DNA of 64,000 bases from Pseudochelatococcus sp047501465 (GTDB lineage Bacteria > Pseudomonadota > Alphaproteobacteria > Rhizobiales > Beijerinckiaceae): positions 806,001 to 870,000 of the forward strand of contig NZ_JAZDRL010000001.1 of assembly GCF_047501465.1 (NCBI RefSeq). Direction: 5' to 3'. Position 1 is the stretch's first letter. Each line of letters starts with the position of its first letter. The notes beneath the pieces were generated by a model. It saw only the letters and a program-made list of their open reading frames with translations. It was not told where the DNA came from and searched no databases. Made by a program: the position numbers and the translations under genes. Below, piece by piece: positions 22,856 through 31,993 of this stretch.

Positions 22856-23923
22856 CTAGCGATTGACCACCTGGACCCCAGATAGTCTTACTGTTGTTTC
22901 ATAGCCTTGGGGATCTACAATCATCCACTCGCGCAGGACATTTGCCCGTGCATCGAAACGCAGGGTCACTTGCGAGGTGCCGCCAAGCGTTGCGCTGTCC
23001 TCAAGCGTGATGTCGATGGAGCCATCAGGATCAATCTGCACATCTTTCACTTGCACATCTCGTGACAGATCGACGTTATCACGCAGCAAAAACTTCAGCG
23101 GCGTCTGACCAATCGAATACACATCGTTGGTGCGCAGCTTTGAATCGCGTACGGCAACTGAGCGCCCATCGGCGACGATTTCGAGCGTGCTCGGTGGATC
23201 ATAAGCAAAACGTAGACGCCCCGGACGCTGGACATACAGGGTGCCTCCCACCTGTCGCCCGTCTGCACCAGTCTGCAGGAAACGTGCGGTGAGAGTGTTG
23301 ATACCATTCAAGTATGCGCTAACCCGGGCAACGGCCTCCGCCGATGTGCGCGGCATTGCGGGGGCCTGAGCAACCTGGAGTGCAGGAGGTGCTACAGGGG
23401 CAATTGGAGTTGCAGCAGGCTGCACAACCGGTGCCACGACAGCAGCAGCAGCAGGACCGCCAATACCAGTGGGTCGCGGCGGTGGCGATGGTGGAAGCGG
23501 CTTGGCTATTGTCTGCTGGAGAGGAGACTCTGTTAAGGACTGCGCCTCTGGGGCAGGTTGCATAGGGTTTTCTGGAGAAACAGACGCGGCAGGCCTTATG
23601 CCACGTGGCAGTAATGGTTGACGCGAAGGCGGTAAAGGCACCGACACTTGCGGTGCTGATACCGGCTGGGGCATTCCCTGCGCAGCTTCAGAAGACTCAA
23701 CTGGCATAGCAGGTTGCGCCTCCATATCAGGCGACGGCACCCCCTGAGGGGGCTCGATTGGCTGCGTATATTGCGGCGTCGATGGTTCTGGCTTGAAAAT
23801 GCCGTCCAGAAAACGGCTTAAAGGATCCTGTGCATGCGCAGAAGAAGCATACATCGCTAGCGCTGACGCCAATAACGTCGCACGAATGATCGCAGGCTGT
23901 AGCCGACTTAACCGTATTGCCAT
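22856..23923 (-). CDS. lolA: LolA-family outer-membrane lipoprotein carrier with long proline-rich linker
   Basis: A 355-residue secreted protein. The signal peptide (AIIRATLLASALAMYASSAHA, cleavage near residue 32) follows the ATG at 23921-23923, which has AAGGTGAC upstream. The C-terminal ~165 residues match LolA: VARVSAYLNGINTLTARFLQTGADGRQVGGTLYVQRPGRLRFAYDPPSTLEIVADGRSVAVRDSKL and QTPLKFLLRDNVDLS. Between them lies a ~150-residue Pro/Ala/Gln/Ser-rich, probably disordered segment. Typical LolA proteins are ~200 residues, so this insert is unusual, although long Pro-rich N-termini occur in rhizobial homologues. LolA ferries lipoproteins across the periplasm from LolCDE to the outer membrane. 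Confidence 0.88.
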   Translation of the reverse strand: MAIRLSRLQPAIIRATLLASALAMYASSAHAQDPLSRFLDGIFKPEPSTPQYTQPIEPPQGVPSPDMEAQPAMPVESSEAAQGMPQPVSAPQVSVPLPPSRQPLLPRGIRPAASVSPENPMQPAPEAQSLTESPLQQTIAKPLPPSPPPRPTGIGGPAAAAVVAPVVQPAATPIAPVAPPALQVAQAPAMPRTSAEAVARVSAYLNGINTLTARFLQTGADGRQVGGTLYVQRPGRLRFAYDPPSTLEIVADGRSVAVRDSKLRTNDVYSIGQTPLKFLLRDNVDLSRDVQVKDVQIDPDGSIDITLEDSATLGGTSQVTLRFDARANVLREWMIVDPQGYETTVRLSGVQVVNR

Positions 23924-24097
23924 GTCACCTTCTGCATCTATCACACAAATCAAAAGTGCAGGCCATTCCACACTTCGATCCGATACGCGATATAATCAGA
24001 AGATATGGCGAAAGCAGGTCCATGATTGCAAGAAGGAATCGTTAGAAACGACCTCTTATCACAGCATCGTTCTTAAAAAGTCCGAACTAATGGCATA

Positions 24098-27000
24098 TCA
24101 GCCATGATGTGCCTGATCTTCGCCACCAAGCAATATCTCCCGCTTGCCAGCATGATTAGCCGCACCGACAATGCCCTCAAGCTCCATACGCTCCATAATG
24201 GAAGCAGCGCGATTGTAACCGATCTGAAGCCTGCGCTGGATGTATGAAGTTGAAGCCTTCCGATCGCGCAACACAATGGCAATTGCCTGATCATAGAGAT
24301 CATTGCTGCCACCAGAACCATTGCTCGTATTATCGAACACGGCCCCACCGTCGCCTTCTGGCGCGGCCTCTTCATCAGCGGTTACTGCTTCAAGATACTG
24401 TGGGCGTCCTTGGGTTTTCAGATGTGCAACAATCTTCTCGACCTCATCATCAGAAACGAAAGGTCCATGCACACGCATGACACGGCCTCCACCTGCCATA
24501 TAGAGCATATCGCCCTGACCAAGCAGTTGCTCTGCGCCCTGCTCGCCTAGAATGGTGCGGCTATCGATCTTGGAAGTAACCTGGAATGAAATGCGGGTGG
24601 GGAAGTTAGCCTTGATCGTCCCCGTGATGACATCCACAGAAGGACGTTGCGTAGCAAGAATCACGTGGATACCGGCAGCACGCGCCATTTGCGCCAGACG
24701 CTGGATGGTGCCCTCAATTTCCTTACCCGCGACCATCATCAGATCGGCCATCTCGTCGACCAAGACGACGATATAGGGCAATGGCTCAAGGTCCATCACC
24801 TCATCTTCGTAAATTGCCTCACCTGTGTCGCGATCAAAACCAGTCTGCACAGTGCGCGTGATGATCTCACCACGCAACTTGGCATCACGCACCCGGGTGT
24901 TGAAACCATCGATGTTGCGCACCGATAGCTTCGACATTTTCTTGTAACGCTCTTCCATCTCCCGCACTGCCCATTTCAGGGCAACGACAGCCTTCTTGGG
25001 ATCCGTCACAACAGGTGTCAGCAGATGCGGAATACCGTCATAGATCGAGAGTTCGAGCATCTTGGGGTCAACCATGATCAGGCGGCATTCTTCCGGCTTC
25101 AACCGGTAAAGCAGCGACATGATCATCGTATTGATGGCAACAGATTTACCCGAACCCGTCGTACCGGCAACGAGCAGATGCGGCATGCGGGCAAGATCTG
25201 CAATCACCGGCTCACCACCGATGGTTTTGCCAAGGCACAGCGCCAGTTTGAACTTGGACCGCTGGAATTCTTCCGATGCGAGGGACTCGCGCAAATAAAC
25301 CGTTTCACGCTTGGCGTTCGGCAGCTCGATGCCGATGGCATTACGGCCTGGTACCACCGCCACACGCGCAGAAATTGCACTCATCGAACGGGCGATATCA
25401 TCGGCAAGCGATATAACGCGAGATGATTTGGTGCCCGGGGCAGGTTCAAGCTCATAAAGCGTAACCACGGGGCCGGGGCGAACCTGGATAATGTCACCAC
25501 GCACACCAAAATCTTCAAGCGTACTCTCCAGCAACGCTGCGTTTTGCTCCAACGCATCCTCAGAGATCGTGTCTTTCGGGCCACTCGGCAGCGCCAGAAT
25601 TGACAGAGGCGGCATTTCATATCCCGAAGACGATGCGTTCGTCGCAGGCACCCGTCGCGTGTTCACAGCTTGCGTTACTGGACGCGCAGGCTGAGGCGGG
25701 GCCGGTGCACGCGCAACTGGCGCAGGAGGCGCAACCCGTGGAGATACACGTGACCGCGGCATGTCATCGTTGGAAGGAGAAAGCGTTGGCGCGCGCATAG
25801 TCCGGGGATTGAATGCAGGCGGTGCATGCAGCGGCTGTGAAAGCTCCATATCCTCGATGGCTTCGCCAATCTCGCTGTCCTCACCGAAGTAAGGTGCATC
25901 ACCAGAATCCAGCGTCGCAAAGTCATGCGCAGCAGAGAGAGGCATCTCATTCAGCCAGGCATCGTCTTCTACGGTAGCGGCCGCTTCCTCAGCGCCATAT
26001 GCATCGAATGAAAGATCGTCAGCGGGCACGAAATCGAGCGCGGCCTCATCTGTATTGCCCCGATGGCGCGCCGCTAACTCACGATCAGTGCTGCGGGTAA
26101 AGCGCACATTAGGCGGCAACTGAAATGGTTTGCGCCATGCAGGCACAGCATCATCAGGCGCGTTGCCCTCATAGGGAGCATCATCGCACTCTTGCGCCAA
26201 CGGCACAGCAGCCGGTATTGGCCCACGCGGCAGCTGCACGCGTGAAACGCGCTCACGCGATGGAGCAAATGCTGCAACCTCAGGCGGAACTGCGTTATCC
26301 GCATAAATATCGGCCTGTGCGCGCGCTGGAACAGCTACGCCATTCGGGTAATAACCTGATGGGGCAGGTCCGGATGGCGCAGCGCCAACAGCGTATTCAT
26401 CAGCATACTCATCACCAAAGACGGGTTCATGCCCTCCCCGGCCCACATTCCCATAAGCTATATCAGGCTTGCGGAACCTGCGCGATGCAGCAGCCTTGAC
26501 AGTCATCAACCCATGAACAGCCGCGCCCAGAGATACAATGCCCCAACCAGGCTCATCCCGACTATCATCTTCATCAACCGGCAGATCGTAATATTCATCT
26601 TCCAGCGATGCTTGCGGTTGAGCCGCCAAACCAAAGCCGGACGCCGCTGACAGCGCAAGAATGCCTACAGCTGCATATCCAATTCCAATGATGAAACCAC
26701 TGACACTGCCCTCACCGAAAAGCCCCGTGCCCCCGAACAACAGCGCATCGCCAACCACACCACCAAGACCAGAAGGAAGTGGCCAGCGTGCTGTTTCCGG
26801 CATGGCGCTGGCAACTGCAGCGGCAGCGGCCGTCCCCAAAATCCACAACCCAAGCCGGAGCCCCATACGGGGCAGCGGTTTACGCGCGATGAGCCTGAAG
26901 GCCCAGATAGCACACGGCACCAACAGAGCAATGGAGCCAAGGCCAAAAATCTGCATGGCAAGATCAGCAAAGATCGCTCCAGGCAATCCCAGCATGTTGG

Positions 27001-27190
27001 CAACATGCTGATCTGTAGCATGTGTGAAACTTGGATCGGTGACCGACCAAGTCATCAATGCCACGACGGCTGCACCTACAACGGCGAGCAAAGCAAGGCC
27101 TGCCAGCTCAACCGCACGATTCAGCATGAAGCGCCGCAGCGCGTCGGAGATATCATCGGCTTGGGACGAAGTCCGTCGTATGGTTCGCAT
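24098..27190 (-). CDS. ftsK: DNA translocase FtsK
   Basis: A 1030-residue chromosome-segregation motor acting at the division septum. The N-terminal domain (about 1-190) has four or five membrane helices. A long acidic/proline-rich linker follows (about 190-530). The motor domain has Walker A VAGTTGSGKSVAINT (about residue 675-690), IMVDPKMLELSIYDGIPHLL, and Walker B YIVVLVDEMADLMM (about 805). The C-terminal gamma winged-helix (LYDQAIAIVLRDRKASTSYIQRRLQIGYNRAASIMERMELEGIVG) reads KOPS sequences and activates XerD at dif. The full domain set indicates a functional gene. Start ATG 27188-27190 lacks a strong ribosome-binding site. Confidence 0.96.
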   Translation of the reverse strand: MRTIRRTSSQADDISDALRRFMLNRAVELAGLALLAVVGAAVVALMTWSVTDPSFTHATDQHVANMLGLPGAIFADLAMQIFGLGSIALLVPCAIWAFRLIARKPLPRMGLRLGLWILGTAAAAAVASAMPETARWPLPSGLGGVVGDALLFGGTGLFGEGSVSGFIIGIGYAAVGILALSAASGFGLAAQPQASLEDEYYDLPVDEDDSRDEPGWGIVSLGAAVHGLMTVKAAASRRFRKPDIAYGNVGRGGHEPVFGDEYADEYAVGAAPSGPAPSGYYPNGVAVPARAQADIYADNAVPPEVAAFAPSRERVSRVQLPRGPIPAAVPLAQECDDAPYEGNAPDDAVPAWRKPFQLPPNVRFTRSTDRELAARHRGNTDEAALDFVPADDLSFDAYGAEEAAATVEDDAWLNEMPLSAAHDFATLDSGDAPYFGEDSEIGEAIEDMELSQPLHAPPAFNPRTMRAPTLSPSNDDMPRSRVSPRVAPPAPVARAPAPPQPARPVTQAVNTRRVPATNASSSGYEMPPLSILALPSGPKDTISEDALEQNAALLESTLEDFGVRGDIIQVRPGPVVTLYELEPAPGTKSSRVISLADDIARSMSAISARVAVVPGRNAIGIELPNAKRETVYLRESLASEEFQRSKFKLALCLGKTIGGEPVIADLARMPHLLVAGTTGSGKSVAINTMIMSLLYRLKPEECRLIMVDPKMLELSIYDGIPHLLTPVVTDPKKAVVALKWAVREMEERYKKMSKLSVRNIDGFNTRVRDAKLRGEIITRTVQTGFDRDTGEAIYEDEVMDLEPLPYIVVLVDEMADLMMVAGKEIEGTIQRLAQMARAAGIHVILATQRPSVDVITGTIKANFPTRISFQVTSKIDSRTILGEQGAEQLLGQGDMLYMAGGGRVMRVHGPFVSDDEVEKIVAHLKTQGRPQYLEAVTADEEAAPEGDGGAVFDNTSNGSGGSNDLYDQAIAIVLRDRKASTSYIQRRLQIGYNRAASIMERMELEGIVGAANHAGKREILLGGEDQAHHG

Positions 27191-27251
27191 GGTTTGGGCA
27201 GATCAGGTTCTCAAGCGCAATAGCGGGATGACGTGATTCTATTAAATATAG

Positions 27252-27294
27252 ATGTCGCCGGTTAAGCTCGAATTAACTCAAGCACCGGCGACAT
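27252..27294. terminator. Hairpin terminator downstream of the fosmidomycin-resistance-type gene
   Basis: An 11-bp perfect stem (ATGTCGCCGGT / ACCGGCGACAT) encloses a 21-nt loop. Read on the minus strand it follows the MFS stop codon by 40 bp and is followed by CTATATTTAAT. It also separates that gene from the ftsK promoter region. Confidence 0.65.
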
Positions 27295-27334
27295 GGTTAA
27301 ATTGATCAGAAATAAATTTAATTATAGCAAAATG

Positions 27335-28612
27335 TCAGGCCGGGTCCGTATTTTCACCGCCCTGAATGATCCGAAGGCGAGGCTGTCGCAAATTCGGCAG
27401 AAACGCTGTCAACAAACCGATTGCCGGTAAAAACGCACACATCTGGTAGACGAATACGATTCCCCGGTGATCTGCCAAAGCGCCAAGGGCAGCTGCCCCC
27501 ACACCGCCCATGCCGAATGCCAGCCCGAAGAAAAGGCCGGAAATCATTCCAACTTTTCCCGGAACAAGCTCCTGTGCGAACACCACAATTGCCGGAAAGG
27601 CAGACGACATCACGGCGCCGATAATCACAGACAACACCCCTGTCCAGAAAAGATTTGCGAATGGGAGCATCAGCGTAAAGGGCAATACGCCCAGCACGGA
27701 AACCCACAACACGGTCTTGCGCCCGAAACGATCACCGATCGGCCCACCGATCACCGTACCTGCTGCCGCAGCACCCAGAAACAGGAAAAGGAACAATTGC
27801 GAATCCTGCACCGAAACGCCAAATGTATCGATGAGATAAAACATATAATAGCTTGAAATGCTTGCCATATAGATGTTTTTCGAAAACACTAGAAGGCATA
27901 GCACGATCAGGCTGATGACCACAGTTCTGCGCGGCAGGGTGCTTTTATGCACGATAACCGGGCGCAACGCTGCTGCCTTACGATATCGACTATACCAACC
28001 ACCGACGCGCCATAAGATCACCATGGCAACCAGTGCGATCAACGAAAACCATGCAACGCTACCCTGACCACGTGGCAACACAATAAAGGCAGCGAGCAAT
28101 GGCCCAATCGCCGTGCCAAAATTACCGCCAACCTGAAACAGCGATTGCGCCAACCCATGCCGCCCACCGGCCGCCATACGCGCCACGCGCGACGCTTCCG
28201 GGTGGAAAACTGAAGAGCCAATGCCAATCAGACATGCTGCAACCACAAGCATCATATAATCATGAGCGACCGCTAGCAGCAGAAGGCCGAAAAAGGTGAA
28301 GCCCATGCCTGCAGAGAGCGAGTATGGCATCGGGCGCTTGTCTGTATACATCCCGATCAGGGGTTGCAGCAGCGATGCCGTCACCTGGAAAGCCAGAGTC
28401 AGAAACCCGATCTGCACAAAATCGAGATTAAAATCCGCCTTGAAAATCGGGTACATCGACGTGAACAGCGCCTGCATGATGTCATTCAACAGATGGCTGA
28501 AGCTGATCGCTGCGATGATAACAAATGCCGTGCTTTCAACAGGCATGCGTCCAACCGCATTGTTCACGTCAGAGGCTGACAAATCCGCAGCCTCATTCTG
28601 ATTAATGGACAC
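27335..28612 (-). CDS. fsr: MFS transporter, fosmidomycin-resistance (Fsr) family
   Basis: A 425-residue, 12-helix transporter. It resembles Fsr: FSHLLNDIMQALFTSMYPIFKADFNLDFVQIGFLTLAFQVTASLLQPLIGMYTDKRPMPYSLSAGM at the N-terminus and GIGSSVFHPEASRVARMAAGGRHGLAQSLFQVGGNFGTAIGPLL in helices 4-5, both hallmarks of this subfamily. The start is GTG at 28610-28612, preceded by GGAGGAAAG; this excludes an upstream extension. The natural substrate is unknown. It is monocistronic, with a hairpin after its stop. Confidence 0.9.
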   Translation of the reverse strand: MSINQNEAADLSASDVNNAVGRMPVESTAFVIIAAISFSHLLNDIMQALFTSMYPIFKADFNLDFVQIGFLTLAFQVTASLLQPLIGMYTDKRPMPYSLSAGMGFTFFGLLLLAVAHDYMMLVVAACLIGIGSSVFHPEASRVARMAAGGRHGLAQSLFQVGGNFGTAIGPLLAAFIVLPRGQGSVAWFSLIALVAMVILWRVGGWYSRYRKAAALRPVIVHKSTLPRRTVVISLIVLCLLVFSKNIYMASISSYYMFYLIDTFGVSVQDSQLFLFLFLGAAAAGTVIGGPIGDRFGRKTVLWVSVLGVLPFTLMLPFANLFWTGVLSVIIGAVMSSAFPAIVVFAQELVPGKVGMISGLFFGLAFGMGGVGAAALGALADHRGIVFVYQMCAFLPAIGLLTAFLPNLRQPRLRIIQGGENTDPA

Positions 28613-28825
28613 CCGACTTTCCTCCACAAAACGCCCACCCAACAATGGCCGCGCACTTGTTCTTGATCGATGCAAAACAAGAAAGCAATAGCTACTGTTT
28701 CAAAGCTTTAGAGCTATACCACACAAGAACCAGCACAGGTGATGGCGCAATCTGCATAGCGGCTAACCATGGCACTCATGCCATGGATGATCTCATGCTT
28801 TGACAGACCTGCCAGTGCGGGATAT

Positions 28826-29000
28826 CGATAAGGTGACGGTTCCCTCACGGGATCAAAAGGGAACGCAGTGCGCGCCAGCGCTATTCTGCGGCTGTCCCCG
28901 CAACTGTAAGCAGCGAGCTTTCCGCCATGATGCCACTGGAGCCAACTCCGGGAAGGCGGTGGGAGCGTTGAGCTGCAAGCCAGGAGACCTGCCGTCAACC
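28826..29000 (+). ncRNA. Cobalamin (adenosylcobalamin-type) riboswitch
   Basis: The segment has the conserved order of B12-riboswitch elements. GGTGACGGTTCCC pairs with GGGAACGCAG. The core GCGGCTGTCCCCGCAACTGTAAGC follows, then the GCCACTGGAGCC...CGGGAAGGC stem. The closing B12-box region AGCCAGGAGACCTGCC is at about 28977-28993. It lies 135 bp upstream of the btuB start on the same strand. Binding of a cobalamin should shut off expression of the btuB-btuF-btuC-btuD operon. Confidence 0.95.
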
Positions 29001-29095
29001 GTGGTCATCGCGGAGTCATTGGTCGGGGTGTGCCAGTGGGGCTTTTCGCTTCGCACTATGCAAGCAGAGGCATTATCTCGCAGTGACGTGCCACA

Positions 29096-29119
29096 CGCTG
29101 GAGATGCAACGCTCCAGCG
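29096..29119 (+). promoter_or_regulatory. Possible riboswitch expression-platform hairpin before btuB
   Basis: CGCTGGAG and CTCCAGCG form an 8-bp stem with an 8-nt loop, ending 4 bases before the AAAGG ribosome-binding site (29124-29128) of btuB. Its position suggests a role in gating translation when cobalamin binds the aptamer. No U tract follows, so it is not a classical terminator. Pairing partners in the aptamer were not resolved. Confidence 0.4.
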
Positions 29120-29134
29120 CCTGAAAGGTTTACT

Positions 29135-31087
29135 GTGTCTCAAGCAGCGCGGCCACTTGGCCTATGTAGCACGCATACAATATTTGTATTGATGGCAACA
29201 TCAGCAGCCTGCACTCTCCCCTCCCCTGCAGCCTTTGCGCAGCAAATTGAACCGACGCTCATCCTCGACGAGATTTCCGTCAGCGCAACCTCGCTGCCTA
29301 CACCCGTGCGACAAGTGGGATCGTCAGTAACAGTGATTACCGCTGAGGAAATTGCCCGTACCCAACGCCGCACCCTTCCCGATGCTCTCGCCCCTGTGCC
29401 TGGCACCAGCGTTGTCCAAACAGGAGGGCCAGGCGGGCAGGCATCAGTGTTCATTCGCGGCACCAGTGCCAATCATGTTAAGGTGCTGATTGATGGTGTG
29501 CCGGTCAATGACCCATCCACGCCCACCGGCGCTTATGATTTTGGCCATCTGCCGACGGCTGATATTGCTCGCATTGAAGTCTTGCGCGGTCCGCAAAGTG
29601 GCCTTTATGGCGCCGATGCTTTGGGCGGGGTTATCAGCATCACGACCAAGACCGGAAAAGCCCCCCCAAAAGCATCATTAGAGATGGAAGGCGGATCCTT
29701 CGGAACCTTCAACCAGACAGCTCAGGCATCCGGCGGGAATGATCGGTTTGATTATTTCCTCTCGGCGGCCCATATGCGCACCGAAGCAACGCCCGTAACG
29801 CCACCTGAATTGGTGCCAGCGGGACAGCGTATCAATGACGATTCCTATGATAACTGGTCTTTCGCATCCAGATTCGGCGTAAACCTGACAGAAAGCCTGC
29901 GTCTTTCATTTATAGGACGCTATACAGACGCCTTGCTGAAAAACACAATGGATGACGGCTGGCCAAGCGCCCCAAACCCTGCCCGCAGTGCACAGCGCAA
30001 TCAGCGTTTCCTCGCGCGGGCGCAGGGCGAGTGGTCGATGTGGGACGGGCGCATCAACAATACGTTCGGCGTTGGCTATGCGAATGAAGATCGCCATAAT
30101 ACGGGGCCTATCAATGCTTACGGGCCAGGGATCGTTAATAGCAACCTTGGCGAACGCACAATCCATGATTGGCGTACAGATATCGCAATAACCCCTGAAC
30201 ACACACTAATCCTCGGCCTCCAGCATGAGCGCGAGCGGTTTGATGATGACATGATTACAGCATCAAGCAACAATGCTGCGGGGTTCATCGAATGGCAGGG
30301 GAAAATCTCTGAACGCCTCGCATTTGCGGCAAACATTCGTCACGACGATAATAATGATTATGGCGGACACACCACCTGGCGCTTTGCTCCAACATTGACA
30401 TTGCCCGTAACGGAAACACGTTTGAAAGGCAGCATCGGCACAGCCTTCAAGGCCCCCTCGCTCAGCCAGCGTTTTGCTGACTCACGCCCTGCTTTTGATT
30501 TCTACGGCAACCCTGATCTAAAACCGGAAACCAGCACCGGCTACGATCTGGGCTTCGAGCAGCCTTTCGCGAATGAGAAAGTGCTCGTAGGGGCAACATA
30601 CTTTCACAACAATATCAATGACCTGATCAATACCAACACGACATTCACCTCTTACACTAACGTGGGACAAGCAACGACGAGAGGCGTGGAAGCATTTGGC
30701 GCTGTGCAGCTAACAGAAGATGTCGACATGCGCATCGATTACACCTTTACCCTCGCACGCGATGATATTGCACGTCAGGAATTGTTACGTCGCCCCCGGC
30801 ATAAGGCGAGCTTTACCGCATTCTGGCAGGCCAACGACAAGCTACGATTGTCTGCAACGGCGCTTTATGTTGGAGCATTTGTTGACGGCAATCGCGATTT
30901 CTCGATCACACGTCTGCGTACATCTGGATACGCAACCGTGAATCTGGCTGCGGATTATCAGGCAGATGAACAGACAGTTTTGTTTGCACGCGTCGACAAC
31001 CTGTTCGATCGTCGCTATGAAAATCCAACAGGTTTTCTACGGCCAGGGCTTGGCGTTTATGCCGGCTTGCGGTTTTCTCCGCAGTAA
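29135..31087 (+). CDS. btuB: TonB-dependent vitamin B12 outer-membrane receptor
   Basis: A 650-residue TonB-dependent receptor. A signal region ends near AAFA|QQIEPT (about 35). The TonB box is DEISVSAT (about 45-52). The plug domain contains ARTQRRTLPDALAPVPGTSVVQTGGPGGQASVFIRGTSANHVKVLIDGVPVNDPS and IARIEVLRGPQSGLYGADALGGVISITT, very like BtuB. A 22-strand barrel follows, ending in the C-terminal GLRFSPQ pattern. The start is GTG at 29135-29137 with AAAGG seven bases upstream; an ATG about 19 codons downstream is an alternative. The B12 riboswitch ahead and btuFCD behind support cobalamin as ligand. Confidence 0.94.
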   Translation: MSQAARPLGLCSTHTIFVLMATSAACTLPSPAAFAQQIEPTLILDEISVSATSLPTPVRQVGSSVTVITAEEIARTQRRTLPDALAPVPGTSVVQTGGPGGQASVFIRGTSANHVKVLIDGVPVNDPSTPTGAYDFGHLPTADIARIEVLRGPQSGLYGADALGGVISITTKTGKAPPKASLEMEGGSFGTFNQTAQASGGNDRFDYFLSAAHMRTEATPVTPPELVPAGQRINDDSYDNWSFASRFGVNLTESLRLSFIGRYTDALLKNTMDDGWPSAPNPARSAQRNQRFLARAQGEWSMWDGRINNTFGVGYANEDRHNTGPINAYGPGIVNSNLGERTIHDWRTDIAITPEHTLILGLQHERERFDDDMITASSNNAAGFIEWQGKISERLAFAANIRHDDNNDYGGHTTWRFAPTLTLPVTETRLKGSIGTAFKAPSLSQRFADSRPAFDFYGNPDLKPETSTGYDLGFEQPFANEKVLVGATYFHNNINDLINTNTTFTSYTNVGQATTRGVEAFGAVQLTEDVDMRIDYTFTLARDDIARQELLRRPRHKASFTAFWQANDKLRLSATALYVGAFVDGNRDFSITRLRTSGYATVNLAADYQADEQTVLFARVDNLFDRRYENPTGFLRPGLGVYAGLRFSPQ

Positions 31088-31114
31088 CTGGCCAATTGTT
31101 CGGATTTGGGGAAC

Positions 31115-31993
31115 ATGGCGGGGCGCATAGCAATTAGCACTATCTCTTGGCGCGCCCTGCCAGCCCTTGTACTCCTGGCATGCACGTGGCTGGCATTACA
31201 CACTGTTGCTGCAGCTAAAACAGATGGTCCGCAACATATCGTCTCCATTAATATGTGTGCTGACGGTTTAGTGCTCACTTTGGCTGATCCCGAACAGATC
31301 GCTTCGCTTTCATACCTGTCGCATGATCCACGAAATGTTGATTGGGCGAAGGCCGCATCAGCGTATGCCACAAATAAAGGGCGCGCAGAAGAAGTGCGTG
31401 CGCTCTCTCCCGATCTCGTATTGGCCAGTACTTTTACTGCCCCAGCCACGCTTGCGATGCTTCGCCGGCTTGGAATTCGGGTTATCACACTCGAAGTGCC
31501 CCACACCTTCGATGCCATTCGCGCGCAAATACGCCTTGTTGCAGAACTCATTGGTCAACAAAAGCGAGGCGAAGCCACCATTAAGGCAATGGATACCCGC
31601 CTTGCCAACCTAGCGAAATCCACCCCGCTGCCTGTCTTGAAAACGCTGGTGCTGCAATCCAACAACATTGTTGCCGGCGCCAATACACTGCCTGACAGCA
31701 TTCTGGCAGAAGCAGGTCTCATAAACATCGCAGCCCAGACAGGTGTTTCGGGATATGGGCGCATGTCTCTTGAAGCCATTCTCAATCATCAGCCAGATGT
31801 CATCATCATCGACGCCAGTGAGAAGAACGGCCCTGCACGCGCTTCGCAGCTATTAGATCACCCCGCAATACGAGCGCTAAAGCGGCAAGGCACCCGCTTC
31901 ATCAACATCCCCCAGCATTTATGGGTATGTGCAGGCCCCAGCTCTGCCGATGCTGTAGGCTATTTGCGCCAAAGCTTGCAGGCTGCACCATGA
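31115..31993 (+). CDS. btuF: Cobalamin ABC transporter substrate-binding protein
   Basis: A 292-residue periplasmic binding protein of the helical-backbone (class III) type. A signal peptide (LPALVLLACTWLALHTVAAA) is followed by PQHIVSINMCADGLVLTLADPEQIASLSYLSHDP, the VSINxCxD start typical of BtuF-like proteins. ALSPDLVLASTFTAPATLAMLRRLGI and HQPDVIIIDA follow. It would pass B12 from BtuB to BtuCD. The ATG at 31115 has GGGGA upstream; a TTG three codons earlier is less likely. Its TGA overlaps the btuC ATG (ATGA). Confidence 0.9.
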   Translation: MAGRIAISTISWRALPALVLLACTWLALHTVAAAKTDGPQHIVSINMCADGLVLTLADPEQIASLSYLSHDPRNVDWAKAASAYATNKGRAEEVRALSPDLVLASTFTAPATLAMLRRLGIRVITLEVPHTFDAIRAQIRLVAELIGQQKRGEATIKAMDTRLANLAKSTPLPVLKTLVLQSNNIVAGANTLPDSILAEAGLINIAAQTGVSGYGRMSLEAILNHQPDVIIIDASEKNGPARASQLLDHPAIRALKRQGTRFINIPQHLWVCAGPSSADAVGYLRQSLQAAP

